A stretch of DNA of 64,000 nucleotides from Dermatophagoides farinae (lineage: Eukaryota > Arthropoda > Arachnida > Sarcoptiformes > Pyroglyphidae): the NCBI RefSeq assembly GCF_024713945.1, contig NC_134683.1, forward strand, positions 2,853,501 through 2,917,500, written 5' to 3'. Made by a program: the position numbers and the translations under genes. Positions 33,865 to 46,755 of the stretch are shown one piece after another. The notes beneath the pieces are model-generated. The model was not told where the DNA came from. It made no database searches and saw only the letters and a list, made by a program, of their open reading frames with translations. Position 1 is the first letter of the stretch. The number at the start of each line of letters is the position of its first letter.

Positions 33865-35003
33865 CCCAACTTTTACACTACACAATTTTTCACAGGCCAT
33901 GGACACTTTCAACAATATCTATACAGAATACAACGTTCAAACACAAACACATGTACATTTTCAATTTTCGATCAACAACAACAATTGTTTCAACAGATGT
34001 GAATCATTGATTCAGTTCTTGTAAAAAAATACATGCATGATCTAATGCGAAAATCCTGTTTGCTCCATTAAAAGATTTTTTCCCCATCAAATTGATAATG
34101 ATTTCCAATGAGTTCAATTAATCGTAATCACTTCAATTGCGACAATTTTAATTTGATTCCGAGAATATTTTTATCCACGTTTTTTTTTTTCGTCAGTCGC
34201 TATTTTTCGGCTATCGCTATTTTAAGTCATCGCTATTTTTTTTTCGCTGTTGTTGGTCGAAACCATTTCAAGAATATCCAAAAACCATTGACAATGATGA
34301 CATCTAACGGCAGAGAAACAAGCTTTAAAATTTTCAAAATTTTGAAGAATGATAATTAATTGCATCGAAAAAATTTATTATGAATATTGAGACAATGGGC
34401 AATCGTATTTGGAAATTCTTGTAGCAGATCAATCAACGTTGATGTTGTCTACTGCTGTTGTTTGATTTATGAGAGGTAGAGAGAGAGAGAGAAAGAAAAA
34501 TTGGCAATGGAATCTTTTTTTTCCATACAAAAGTAAATGTGTTTTCTTTCTGTAATTAACTACTACATTTGTGTGTATTGCCTTGGCATGGAATCAATAA
34601 ACGATCATTGTTCATGACAGCTTCAAATTATTATTATTATTAAGAATATCATTTGGCAATTGTTAATTGTGATGAAAAATTTTTGATGTATCGTTCATAT
34701 TGAAATTGTTAACGAATAAATGATGAACATATGAATATGAATAGCCACTTGTTGTCTGACGAATTTTTTTTTCTCGTATTTCTGCTCAAAAACAATCCGG
34801 TTTTTTTTAAGCATGATGTGAGTTGAAAATAATTTACGAATCTTCACCGGAAATTTACCTATGTAATTTTTAAATTAATTAAATTTTTCACATTTAGGTA
34901 GGTTGTCATGCACACCAACATTAATTTACTTATTATATTGTTGATTACATCTTTTGAAAATCATTTATTCATTTTCATTGCATTACTGATTACATATACC
35001 TAA

Positions 35004-35036
<33 letters not shown>

Positions 35037-36932
35037 GTTGGATTTTTTTATTTTCCATTGGTTAAAAAAGTCTGTTTTCTATATTACATAGCCAGTGGTA
35101 TATATTGATTGCATCAATAATACACACACACACACACAAACACTCACGCAAATTCGTTGTCAAACATTCGAAGTAAACATTATCATCATCATCATCATGT
35201 GAAATGATTAAATGAAAATCAAATAACAACAACAACAACATCAACGATAATAACAGAAATATACACAAACACACACCTGAATTAAAAATTGTTGCTATTC
35301 GGAAATTGATGGATTGGTTTGTATTTATTACCTTGACTTTGATTTTCTCTTTCTCTCTCTCTTTCACTTATTTATTTCCATCATCATCACCATCATATCA
35401 CACATTTACCATTGTCCATTTTGTTTTCAAATCAATGAATAAAAACGTTTTCTTTTTTTTTATTATTTCATTGTCAAGTTGCATGGCAAAAAAAAAAAGA
35501 AACAACGAGAGACAACATGCCGCACACACGCACATACAACAAATACCAAACACGAAAACATATTGAATAAACTTGAGAGAAATTTTTCATTTTGAAAAAA
35601 AAATTATATTTATGATGAAACCTAATATATCGATGATTGGTAATGATGATCATGATCATCATTTTTATGATTGTATTGAATTGGATGGTACATCATACTA
35701 TACACACATTTGCTTCGTTTTTTTTCTGTTTATTTTTACAACTACAACTACCATCACAATAATACTACTATATTCATTCATTCATTCATTCTGAAACCAA
35801 CCATTTTTTTTTCTCGTGTGTTCTCTCCAATAATTTCAATGACACCATCAACATTACAATCATCATCATCATTTACGTATATATACCATTGATGGTGATG
35901 ATGATGATGTATGTTGATTATCAATGGCAATGTTCAGTCAATAAATCGATGATGATGATGATGATGATGATTTGCTAAATGAACAGAATGAAAAATAAAA
36001 ATAAAAATAAAAAACGCGGGGAATCCATTTGGGATCTTGTCCTCTTACTTTCAATCATTCATTCATTCACATACTCACTTTTAATGTATTCATGAACAAA
36101 CTTGATGATGATGATCATCTTCATCCTCGTGATCATCATTTACGCTATTGCTGTCATTTTTTTTGTTTCTTCCTTCTTTTCTTAATTGTGATTCAGTTTA
36201 ATTCATTCAAATAAATTTGTTGTTGCTGTTGTTGTTGTTGTTGGCCGTTATAGATCGAATCGAATCAATCAACAATATATATGGTTATTGTTGTAGTTGT
36301 TGTTTTGTTATAAATGAAAAAATTTTTTCTTCTTCTTTTGTCAATATTCAGCCAATTCAGTGTTTCAGTGTGTGTGTGTGTACAGTACTATACCATGACC
36401 ATTTGAAACTAATGATGAACAGCACTATCAATAATAATTTTTTTTTCAACTGATATGAACATTGAAAACGTCATTCAATTTTGATCATCATCATCATCAT
36501 CGATTGGTTAGATTTCGATGATTTAACCTGTTGAAGTTTTTTTTTTATTTTGTACATTTTTCATTGACGAAGATTTGAATATTTTTTTTTTCATTTTCTA
36601 CTATCCATTGTCAACACCGTTGTTGTATATCGAAACCATTCATCATTTGAATCAATCATTCAAGCTACCATGGTCGTCGTTTATTTCTAAAATGTGAAAC
36701 ATTGTAAAAAAAATGATGATGATGATGATGATTATGATGTTAATGTCATTGTAAATAACGCGTAGGATGATCTGGAATTTGGCCAACAATTCATTTATTT
36801 ATTCGAATGTCGATCAACAAATTTAGAACAAAATGTGATTGTGTTTGAAGAATTTATTCAATTTGTTTTTCGTCTAATTTCGTTTTTCTTGTGTTTTTGG
36901 ACATCATTTTTCATGGCATCACCAGTAATAAA
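33865..36932. other. Gene-free stretch with microsatellites
   Basis: No believable coding exon is visible. ATG repeats occur at 35004-35036, 35949-35971 and 36715-36732, CA runs at 35122-35138, AG-rich sequence at 34478-34497, and TTG runs at 36219-36243. The last part probably holds the promoter and 5' UTR of the receptor kinase. Confidence 0.6.
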
Positions 36933-39115
36933 ATGCCATTTTACAATAGAAATAATTTTCTTCAATATTGGTGGTCATCACATTTGACCATAATTGTGAT
37001 AATAATTTTTGTGTACATTACTTCATTTATTGATTCGATTACAATTGATAATGATCAAAATTCTAGCTCATCACCATTGAAATCATCTGAGATTCTTGAA
37101 GAATCAACAGGAAGAATATATCTTGAAAATGGGATGAATGATCCATTATCGATTGTGAATGATATTCGACAACAACAGTCGACCATAACAACCATTACAT
37201 CAATGACAACAACTTCAATGCCTCATACATCACCATTACCACATTCAAAATCGAATGATGATAATCAAAATCAATCTCAAATATCTGTACATATCTATTT
37301 GATTTTTTTCATTGGTTTCGTGCCAACTTGTATCGGTGCATTGGCTTGGTGTGGAATGCATAATCGATGTTGTAGAAATCCATTCATCAATAAAAACGAT
37401 GAATGTTCGCCAAATCAAACATTTGATTATGAACAATATGGTAATCAATAATTGCCGTCGCAATAATAACGGTGATCACAATAATAATAATAATAATAAC
37501 AATTTTCAAGATTGTAACAAACGTTATAATCAGAAAAATATTACTCTGAATAATTTAATCAATGTAAGACGATCAAATGGTATTGTACGTAGTCGTCCAG
37601 TGCATTCTAATTACGAAGTTCCAAGAAATTCTCTAGAAATGTTAGAAATTCTTGGTGAAGGAAATTTCGGACAAGTATGGAAAGCACGTAGTCATTATTT
37701 TGGCAATAAAGATAATAATAATATACAGCTTGTTGCGGTTAAAACGAATAAATGTTTGTTTGAAAAAAATATGTTGCATATTCAAAGGTCATCTCTTTCT
37801 AAATATTATTTTGTTTTTCTATTTTTTTTCCATTTTTTTTTTGTTTTGCCAATCATCTATCAAGTGATGGAAAACAACAGTGAACAACAGGATGATTTAT
37901 TGAAAGAATTAGACATCATGGTACAATTGGGATCACATCCAAATGTTGTCCGTTTACTAGGTTGTTGTACAGAAAACAGTAAGTGTATGGATGAGAACAA
38001 TTTGACGATCAACATCAGACTATTAATCAAATTATAATTTGAATTTTTTTTTACAAATACAAAAAAAAGAGCCATATTACATTGTGATGGAATTTGTAGC
38101 GCAAGGAAAATTATTATCATATCTACGAAAACGTCGGGATGATTATCTGGATGTCATCAATGATTATAATTCAACAGCAGCAGCAGCAGCAGCAACAACA
38201 GCAGCAGTTTCTAAATCTTTGACGACTACGGCACAACATTATAATAATCAACATCAACATACAAATCCAAATTCAAATGGGCCATTTATCAACAATAATA
38301 ATTACATGACTTATTATCATCAAACAAATAATAACAATAATAATGGTTATGGTGAGATTAATCGTAAATCGTTTTCAAAACCAATGAATAAACATTCACA
38401 ACAAAATATAAATGATCAATCATTGTCATCTTATGATTTGATTCATTTTGCCTATCAAATTTCGAAAGGAATGGAATTCATAAGTAGTCATGGAGTGAGT
38501 TCAAATCGAATTACAATTTTTTTTTATCTCTACACATTCGTTATTAATTATTGTTTATTCAATTCATTCATAAAATAGATTATACATCGTGATTTAGCCG
38601 TTCGTAACATATTGATTGATGAGAATAAAAATTGTAAAGTGGCCGATTTTGGTCTTAGTCGAAGTATACGTGATAAAGATTGCGATATGTATGAAATGAA
38701 ACATGGTGGCCAAGTTCCAGTCCGTTGGATGAGTCCAGAGGCATTGACAATGGGAATATTTTCAATAAAAAGTGATGTATGGGCATTTGGCATTACGTTA
38801 TGGGAGATTGTTACATTAGGATCGACGCCATATATCGGTATGAGTGCACCTGAAGTTATTAACTACATTAGACAAGGCAATATCTGTTCACAACCAGTAC
38901 ATTGTAATGATCATTTGTATGATCTCATGAAAAGCTGTTGGGCATATAAAGCAGATGATCGATTTACATTCACACAAATCAAATATCATCTAATGAAGAT
39001 GTTGTTGGCCATTCAAGAAAACAATAATAATAAAGACAATTATATTGATCTGGATAATTTTAATAATTCATTATATTATTTCAATACAACTGATCCATCG
39101 GATGAAAAACTTTGA
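36933..39115 (+). CDS. Receptor tyrosine kinase, Cad96Ca/Stitcher-like, with short ectodomain
   Basis: Exons are 36933-37440, 37511-37753, 37865-37978, 38070-38494 and 38579-39115; introns are 70-111 bp and phases close, giving about 608 residues. A hydrophobic N-terminal helix (about 16-35) acts as signal or anchor. A Ser/Thr-rich segment of about 75 residues follows, then a membrane helix (YLIFFIGFVPTCIGALAWCG). The kinase has LGEGNFGQVW, VAVKTNK, LGSHPNVVRLLGCC, an Asn/Ala-rich insert of about 100 residues, IIHRDLAVRN, DFGLSR, VPVRWMSPEAL and SDVWAFGITLWEIVTLGSTP. The end YIDLDNF...SDEKL parallels the C-terminus of Drosophila Cad96Ca, which acts in epidermal wound healing and growth. Catalytic residues are intact. 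No cadherin domain is present; an undetected upstream exon could supply one, but the start has its own signal-like helix. Confidence 0.88.
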
Positions 39116-39214
39116 ACATCATATATGATTGTTGTAAAAAATATATTTTTTTATTAATTCATTTTATGTACATAAAATTTTAAATAAATAAAACAATGAT
39201 GATGATCATGAAAA

Positions 39215-39961
39215 TCATTTGAAAATATTTTCTAATAATTCTTCATCAAGTTCATTTGGATTTGGTTTTTGTTGTCGTATTTGTTCATCAGTCACTCGTT
39301 GTTTATATGTTCGATTATTATCATTATAAATGGCTCTTTTATGTTGACTACGTTCAATCATTTCAGCATAGAATGTTGCTTCACGTTTAGCACGGCCAAT
39401 TTCCAGGCGAAGTTTTTGATCCCTTAAAGCTTTTTCATAAGCCATTTGTTCAGCTAAATGGCTCCATTTAAATCGTTTAAGATATTTCATATTCCATAAT
39501 GCATCATGAAATTTTGTATGACGTTTACCACCAATCTGTTTTCCATTCAATGTATTCGCAACCAATTTAGCAACACTTTTCTTTTTGAATTCTATCCATC
39601 CTTCAGTATAACGATAAATTTTCTTCGAACGTTTTTGTGATTTTTTCAGTGATGAATCTTTTTCCAGATAGATTCGTTCAATTTCGCCATGTTTGGACAG
39701 TATTTGACGGATATTTTTTACAGTAATTCCTTCTGGAATATAGCTTAGATATACGATTCCTCTTTTACAAGATTTAGGCTTCGTAATGTTTATGACTTTT
39801 TGTTGTTTTTTTCTGTTGACTTTTGACGAGCATCTCACTGAATTATCGCAATTCTCTACTAAATCTGAATTTCGATTAGAAAGGAAAAAATTCTTTATCA
39901 ATTACTTACCTTGAGATTGAGATTCGATTACCAAATTATCGTTGGAAGGCTCAGAATCCAT
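39215..39961 (-). CDS. ESF2/ABT1-like RNA-binding ribosome biogenesis factor
   Basis: ESF2/ABT1 helps assemble the small-subunit processome in the nucleolus. Exons are 39910-39961 (MDSEPSNDNLVIESQSQ) and 39215-39864, joined in phase by a 45-bp GTAAGT...TTCAG intron, for 233 residues, close to the family norm. After a basic N-terminal segment comes the RRM: RGIVYLSYIPEGITVKNIRQ, ILSKHGEIERIYLE, a Lys-rich loop, EGWIEFKKKSVAKLVANTLN and GKQIGGK. The diagnostic post-RRM block follows: HDALWNMKYLKRFKWSHLAE, then long charged helices. The ATG at 39959-39961 is the first in frame. The gene is head-to-head with the ATPase gene; the two starts are 252 bp apart. Confidence 0.93.
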
Positions 39962-40213
39962 GGTTTTTTTCCAATATTGCAGCAACATGAAAAAAATCTC
40001 ATGTGAATTCGTGGACCACGTCGAAATTCTGCATTCTTCATAAAGTACGTCCGAAAAACAACAGGTCGATTTTTGGCAAAAATTCTTTATTTTGTAAATT
40101 TAATTATTTTTCGACATTTAAATCATTACAATGATTAAATTAAGAGTATTTAAATCCATTAAATCAAGAAATGAAACGAGAATTCATTTTTGTCGCCAAG
40201 TGTTTTCAAAATT
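39962..40213. promoter_or_regulatory. Divergent promoter region between the ABT1-like and ATPase genes
   Basis: Only 252 bp separate the two start codons on opposite strands, so both 5' UTRs and core promoters must lie here. It is less repetitive and a little richer in GC and CpG than other spacers (for example ACCACGTCG, GTACGTCCG). I see no TATA box that clearly assigns a start to either gene. Confidence 0.55.
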
Positions 40214-43200
40214 ATGTCTTCGATTGCGACCAACAAAAATGGTAAAACAGAAAGTCCATCAAAATTACATCATGTTAATATTGATGAGCATTTGATGACC
40301 ATCAATGAAGTTGCCGCAAGATATGGAACCGATTTGAATCATGGACTAACCAGCGAACAGGTTCGAGAAAAATCTCAACAAAATGGCCTAAATCAATTAA
40401 CACCACCGAAGAAAACTCCAGAAATAATTAAATTTGTAAAACTCATGTTTAGTGGATTCTCAATGTTATTATGGGTTGGTGCCGCATTGTGCATTATATC
40501 CTACTTTATTACTGAAGATCAAGAAACAGTAAGAATTAATGATCATTTTAGAAATTTATTTAATGAATGAATATTTTTATTGTCGCAGCTTTATCTTGGA
40601 ATCGCTTTGATTGTCGTTGTTGTCATAACTGGGGCGTTTGCATATTATCAAGAATCCAAATCATCAGCTATTATGGAATCATTTAAAGGGCTTATTCCGC
40701 ATGTAGCACATGTAATACGTGATGGTAAATTATTAGAAATTGATTCGAAAAAAATTGTACTCGGTGATATTATTGAAGTTGTCGGTGGCAATCAAGTTAC
40801 TGCCGACATTAGAATAATCGAAGCATATGGTTGTAAATTTGATAATTCCTCTATAACTGGTGAAAGTGAACCACAACATCGTACAGCTGATTTGAAACAG
40901 AAAAATGAAAATCCATTAGAAGCTGAAAATCTTGCATTCTTTTCTTCATACTGTACTGAAGGACGTGCTCGTGGTATTGCTATTCGAATCGGTGATCAAA
41001 CTGTCATTGGAAAGATTGCCACTTTAACTCATCAACAAGAAAGTCAAACATCGATTGGAAGAGAAATCAATAGATTTATCAAAATTATTACCATTTTTGC
41101 ACTATTTTTGGGATTGAACTTTTTATTGCTATCACTTATAATGGGATATAGTTTTATAAATGCTATAATCTTTTTTATCGGAATCATTGTTGCAAACGTT
41201 CCCGAAGGATTATTAGCAACAGTTACTGTTTGTCTAACGCTTACGGCTAAATCTCTTAGTAAAAAAAATTGTCTGGTCAAGAATCTTGAAGCTGTGGAAA
41301 CATTAGGTTCAACATCGATTATTTGTTCGGATAAAACCGGCACATTGACACAGAATAAGATGCATGTTTCGCATATTTGGTTCAACAATAAAGTAATCGA
41401 ACCATTGTTGGCCAATACAATGCATAGCCTTAAACAATTATTGAGTGAAAAAAATCGATTCCAAGATTTTCTTCGAGTTACAGCCCTTTGCAGCAAAGCA
41501 GAACACGAAAATGATTCCAATCATAAAAAGTAAGTAAATTGGAAGCAATAATAAATGTTTAAAGTTTTATTCTTATTCATATTTTTTTCAGAATCTATCG
41601 TGGTGATGCTTCCGAAGTAGCCTTCTTGAAATTACTTGACAAAATAGGAATTAATATTACAAAGATTCGTCAACGGCATCCGATTGTTCATGAGATACCG
41701 TTTAATTCTACTAATAAATTTCATATTACCGTCCATGATATTAGCCAATATGAACCACATGCTAAGCATAAATATTTGATTTGTTTAAAAGGTGCACCGG
41801 AAATTGTTCTGAAACTTTGCCGATCAATATTGTTACAAGGACAATGTTTGAAATTAGAAACGGAAACTAAACAGGATCTCAACAATGTTTGCACATTTTT
41901 CGCTTCAATGGGTGAACGTGTATTGGCATTTTCCGAATATTATACAAATGACTATCATTCTCTTCTGGATACTAAAGATGATGGAAAAACATTGAACGAT
42001 AAATTTATTGCTGAAACAAAATTTACATTATTGGGTGTTATGTCATTGATTGATCCGCCTAGGCCAGAAGTTCCGGACGCAGTTGAAAAATGTCGTCAAG
42101 CTGGAATACGAGTTTTTATGGTGACTGGTGATCATCCGATTACGGCTAAAGCAATTGCCAAACAAGTTGGAATCATTTCACAAAATGATGAAAATGTTAC
42201 TATTCTTAGCGATGATATATTGAAAGAATTTTTGTCCAATTCAAAATCCAATTCGACAAAACAAGACGACGAACAAGAGCAGACGATAGAATATGAGGAA
42301 AAATCCATTGTAATACCAGGTTGGATTCTCAATCAATTCACCAATGATCAATTGGATCATCTAGTGGAACATTATCGAGAGATAGTTTTTGCTCGAACAA
42401 GTCCACAGCAAAAACTTTTAATCGTTGATAGTTGTCAACGATTAGGTCATATTGTAGCTATGACCGGTGATGGTGTTAATGATTCACCGGCATTGAAAAA
42501 AGCCAATATTGGTATATCGATGGGAATCAATGGATCAGATGTGTCCAAAGAAGCAGCCGATATGGTATTAATGGATGATAATTTTGCATCGATTGTCGTT
42601 GGTATTGAAGAAGGTCGAGTGATTTTTGACAATCTTAAAAAATCTATTTCCTATGTAATGGCTTCGAATTTCTCTGAAATTGTTCCATTTATATTCTACG
42701 TTTTGTTTGGATTTCCATTAGCACTTGGAACTATAACGATACTTTGCATTGATCTTGGTACGGACATATTTCCTTCGATTTCATTGGCTTATGAGAAAGC
42801 TGAATCAGATATAATGAAACGAAAACCTCGAAATCCTAAAGTTGATCATCTTGTCACTGGAAAATTGATTCATCGATCCTATTTTCAGCTTGGTATGATA
42901 CAAGCAGCTGCTGGATTTTTTACCTATTTCTGTGTCATGGCCGATCATGGATTCTACATCACACAACTGTATCATCTTCGTGAATATTGGGACGATAAGA
43001 ATTATCTTATCATCGATATATATAACCAAGAATGGGTATGTTTGAATGATAATAAAATAAACAAGTTTTTCCTGATGATAATCTTAAATTATCTCTTTCC
43101 CCCCCCCCAAAAAAAATTAGACTTATAAGAAACGAAAAATTCTCGAATATACCTGTCAAACTTCATTCTTTGTATCGATTGTTGTTTGTCAATGGATGGA

Positions 43201-43554
43201 TCTTATTATATGTAAAACACGTGTTAATTCCATTCTTCAACAAGGAATGAGCAATCATGTATTGAATATGAGTTTGATTGTCGAAACGATTATCGCTCTA
43301 TTTCTTGTATATTGTCCTGGTATCGAAAAAATTTTAAAACTTTATCCACTCAAGTAAACAACATTGCATTTCTATAAATGAAATCCCGATTAATCGTTTT
43401 TTCTTTCTTTTCATTTTATTTCCTCTTTAGATGGTGGTATGGTTGGTTTACGGCGATTCCATTCACCATTTACATGTTTACATATGATGAAATACGACGT
43501 TGGTTCATACGAAAACGTCCGATGGGATTTTTTGCTCAAGAAACATGTCAATAA
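40214..43554 (+). CDS. Na+/K+-ATPase alpha subunit, divergent paralogue
   Basis: P-type ATPase exchanging Na+ and K+ at the plasma membrane. Exons are 40214-40528, 40589-41529, 41592-43035, 43121-43353 and 43431-43554; all junctions are GT-AG and in phase; 1018 residues, the family length. Visible marks are LTPPKKTPE in the N-terminus, [24 protein letters not shown] in M4, the phosphorylation loop [38 protein letters not shown] and [21 protein letters not shown]6 keeps [10 protein letters not shown] with both cation-binding aspartates, followed by [12 protein letters not shown]. Oddities: M5 reads SNFSEIVP where the family has SNIPEI(T/S)P, so the conserved Pro is Ser; the M1-M2 loop that binds ouabain is shortened (ITEDQETLYLG); and the C-terminus is ETCQ instead of ETYY. 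It is likely a fast-evolving extra paralogue. Some pump activity is plausible but altered. Confidence 0.95.
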
Positions 43555-44559
43555 TTGATGAATCTCAAACTTTTAGCTCGTTCGTTTTTGAAATTCGTAA
43601 AAATGATGATGGCAAGAGAAAAGGATAATAACAATACTAAATTCGAATGAATGAAGAAAAATTGGAAATAATTTAATTCGAAAAAAAATGGGATCATAAT
43701 ATTTTCAATAATAATAAAATTTTATTAATAAATCCCAAGTAAACAAATAGATGCCGCTAAAAGCATTCTTTTACTAAAAAATAGTTCCTAGTTTTTGCCC
43801 ATTACCAATCATCATCATCATTCACTTTATTATGTGATGGTATAGAGAAAATAAAAATCCAAAACACAGACTTTATTGATTAAATCTAAAATCGATTCCT
43901 TGTTTTGATTTCATTCAAGAGTGGTCGTTTGAAAGACAGCCAATAATTATCACAGTAACCACCTAGATGTGAATCATCCATCGACAAATGACGAAAAACA
44001 AAAACAATTGAACCGGGGAAAAAAAATATCCAAACCAATTACCTTTTTTTTAGCATTCGACATTTCCACAACGATTTTGATGAAAATGAACGAATTATAA
44101 CCACCACCACCTCCTCCTATTACAACGTCAGAAATCAAGTGTGGATTGTATTTTTGCGTGTCCCTTGTTATCATTTTTTTGGTACGTGAGTTTGTCAATA
44201 GTGCATGTGGTTAGTTCCATAATATTTTTTTTTTTTTTTTGTTCGCACCAAATGTATTGCGATCGAAAATAATACAGAATTGAAAAGTTTTGCCTCTGCA
44301 ATTATCGAATATTTTCTTTTTCATTGTAATATTGTGTCACTACTTTCAAAATAATAATTATGATGAATGATTTACACACATAATAAATTTAGCATTCTCT
44401 AAGTCTTGTGATCATTTTGATTTTATTTTTAATGACAGATTCGATCGGAATCTCATCATCATCGTCATTGTATGTGTCCATTTTTCGATCCAAATATTTA
44501 GTTTTTTATCATTTAGTGTATTTTGAAAATTATATTCATGATTCAAGTGGCAATCAATT
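43555..44559. other. ATPase 3' UTR and ionotropic-receptor upstream region
   Basis: AT-rich sequence with AATAAA-like signals near 43710-43725 and a poly-T run near 44227-44240. No additional gene is visible. A 5' exon for the next gene could hide near 44440-44545, but no clean splice pair was found. Confidence 0.5.
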
Positions 44560-46235
44560 ATGAAATCACGTTTTTGTGAAGAATTTGAATATCAAAAACA
44601 GCATCATTTTCATCGAACATTACCACCTGAACAAATGATGAATAATATCATATTTTCTGTTGAAGTTTGGCCACCATTTATCAATCTAATCAATCTGGAA
44701 CGTAACAGTTCAACAGTCATATGTGGCCCATTATTAGGATATCTAATCGAATTGGCCAATAGATTGAAAAGCAAGTAAGTGTTAATGTTCCGTATGTGAT
44801 GAATAAATTGTTAAATCTTTTTTTGTTATGAACATAATTTAGCATAACATACATACCCGATTTAGGAAATGAAACATTACCATTCTCAGATTTCAAGGAA
44901 AATGGCATCAATGTGGTTCTTTCGCCTTATACACCAATGAATCTATTCAATGAACATGTTCAAGAACACATTCATCTAAGTAGAATAATGAGCGATGTAC
45001 CGATGATGAGCATTATTTCAGGAACGAAAAAATTAAAAATAAATTGGTCTGTATTCAATTCATTCAACGATCCATTTGTACATCTTTATGCTTTATACTT
45101 TATATTCATCGGTATTTTTATATTAACTTTCAATCGATTAATTTTTGGTTCAATGAAATTGAAAATAATTTACGACATGATACGAACACTTTTCGGACAG
45201 CCAATACCAAGATTAGATTATGACAAGAAAATCCGTTTTTTATTGCTAAATTTGATATGGTTAACATTTTTTCTGAAACTTTTTTTATCATACATATTAC
45301 TAGCGCTCAATCAATTTGGACATGCTTATGATAGAATCGATACATTAGATGATTTAGTCAACCATCGAAATATGAAAGTTTTTCTATTCAAAGGTGAACC
45401 ATCACAAACAATTTTGACAGCATTTGATCATCCATTCTATTATGATCTTGAAAATCGTTTTTTGATTGAAGGTTTGATTATCATGAATCTTTTTCTCTTA
45501 AATTATTTTTTTTACTCAACAGATCCTCCAAATGAAGATATTGAAGATTGGGAAAACAAGATAGCCAATGAGATAAATGATCGAAAATTAGCAATGATAA
45601 GCGATGAATATTATCTGGATTATTTTCAATATGTGTTTTTAAATAAATTTCCCAATCTATATCGATCAATTAGAAATGATGTTGTATTGCCATATTTTCT
45701 TCCATTAAGTAATAAAAATTCCAATGAAATGGATCATTCGTTGAATGAAATGTAAGTGGCAAAATATTAAGATGAAATGAATTTCCAAGAATTAATTATA
45801 TGATTATCATGTTGTTATTTGGGTAATGCCCGTAGGATAATATCGTTATCGGAAAATGGCCTATACAATTATTGGGTGATTGAAACATTGAATCAGAATA
45901 AAGTGGAAATATATACAAAAATGAACCATAAACATACGATAAATGATTTCGAAGTAATGTCATTGTCCATCAATGATATACAAGCCATCATATCTATATA
46001 TTGTATTTTTTCCATCAAATCAATATTAATTTTGTTCATTGAAATTTTGGTAAAAAAAATTTCAATGATGAAAAACACTATGGCCAATAGTATTGTATTA
46101 TGGCCAACACCAAATGAACTTTATCAAAACATCACCAACAATAATCATCAAAGAAAATATAGAAATAAAAATTTACATCATCATTCCAATGATTTTGTTC
46201 TACACAGCAGATGTTCAACAATAATAATAAAATGA
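44560..46235 (+). CDS. Ionotropic-receptor-like (iGluR-related) membrane protein
   Basis: Exons are 44560-44774, 44843-45751 and 45836-46235; phases close and give 507 residues. The order is that of a divergent IR. First is an S1 half (ISFSVEVWPPF-like IIFSVEVWPPF, then GPLLGYLIELANRLKS, GINVVLSPYTPM). M1 is HLYALYFIFIGIFILTFNRL, then a poorly conserved pore-M2 region and M3 (FLKLFLSYILLALNQF). An S2 half includes TLDDLVNHRNMKVFLFKGEP and SLSENGLYNYWVIETLN, and the last helix is MSLSINDIQAIISIY with SIKSILILFIEILVKK. IRs are arthropod chemosensory or other ligand-gated channels. There is no signal peptide and no long amino-terminal domain, so an upstream exon may be missing. The ligand-binding Arg is not obvious. 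The ending is His/Asn-rich. IR identity is moderately sure, subtype unknown. Confidence 0.7.
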
Positions 46236-46755
46236 CAACAACAACAACAACAACAACAAATCAGAAATTATTTTATTTACTAATGTTTATTCAAACAAAC
46301 TTACAAAATGGTGATTAGAACGATGATAATGATGACGATGACGATGATGATGATGATGATGAATCGGAATTGGAACAAAATTAAATTAAATTAAATTAAC
46401 CATCTTAATCGTATTGTGTTATATACTCGAAAATAATTATTGTTTGACTTGTTTGTTCATTATTATATATTATGATTATAATGTTTCAGTGATTTTTGTT
46501 GTTGTTGTTGTTGTTGCTGTGTTTTTTGTTGTTGTTGTTGTTGTTGTCAAGTATATATGGTCTATTTGTCCTCATCATCATCATCATCAAGAATTATGGA
46601 CACCAGTGCCAAAAATGTCTGTGTGTGCGTGTGTGTGTTTGTAACATGGATTTATTTGTATGATTCTCGCTCTTTTAATAATGATGACTATCAAAAATTT
46701 ATATAAATGTTTGTGTGTGTGTGTATATGTGTGTATTCTATTATGGTCGAATAAA
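46236..46755. other. Convergent intergenic spacer with TTG and ATG repeats
   Basis: It lies between the 3' ends of two convergent genes. TTG runs at 46495-46545, an ATG-rich tract at 46340-46363 and TG runs at 46620-46638 and 46710-46733 fill it. No gene is visible. Confidence 0.7.

Noticed and set aside
34108-34359. 83-codon frame after the RCC1-BTB genes
   Set aside because: Phe-rich translation of T runs, no domain, no Kozak or splice context of note.
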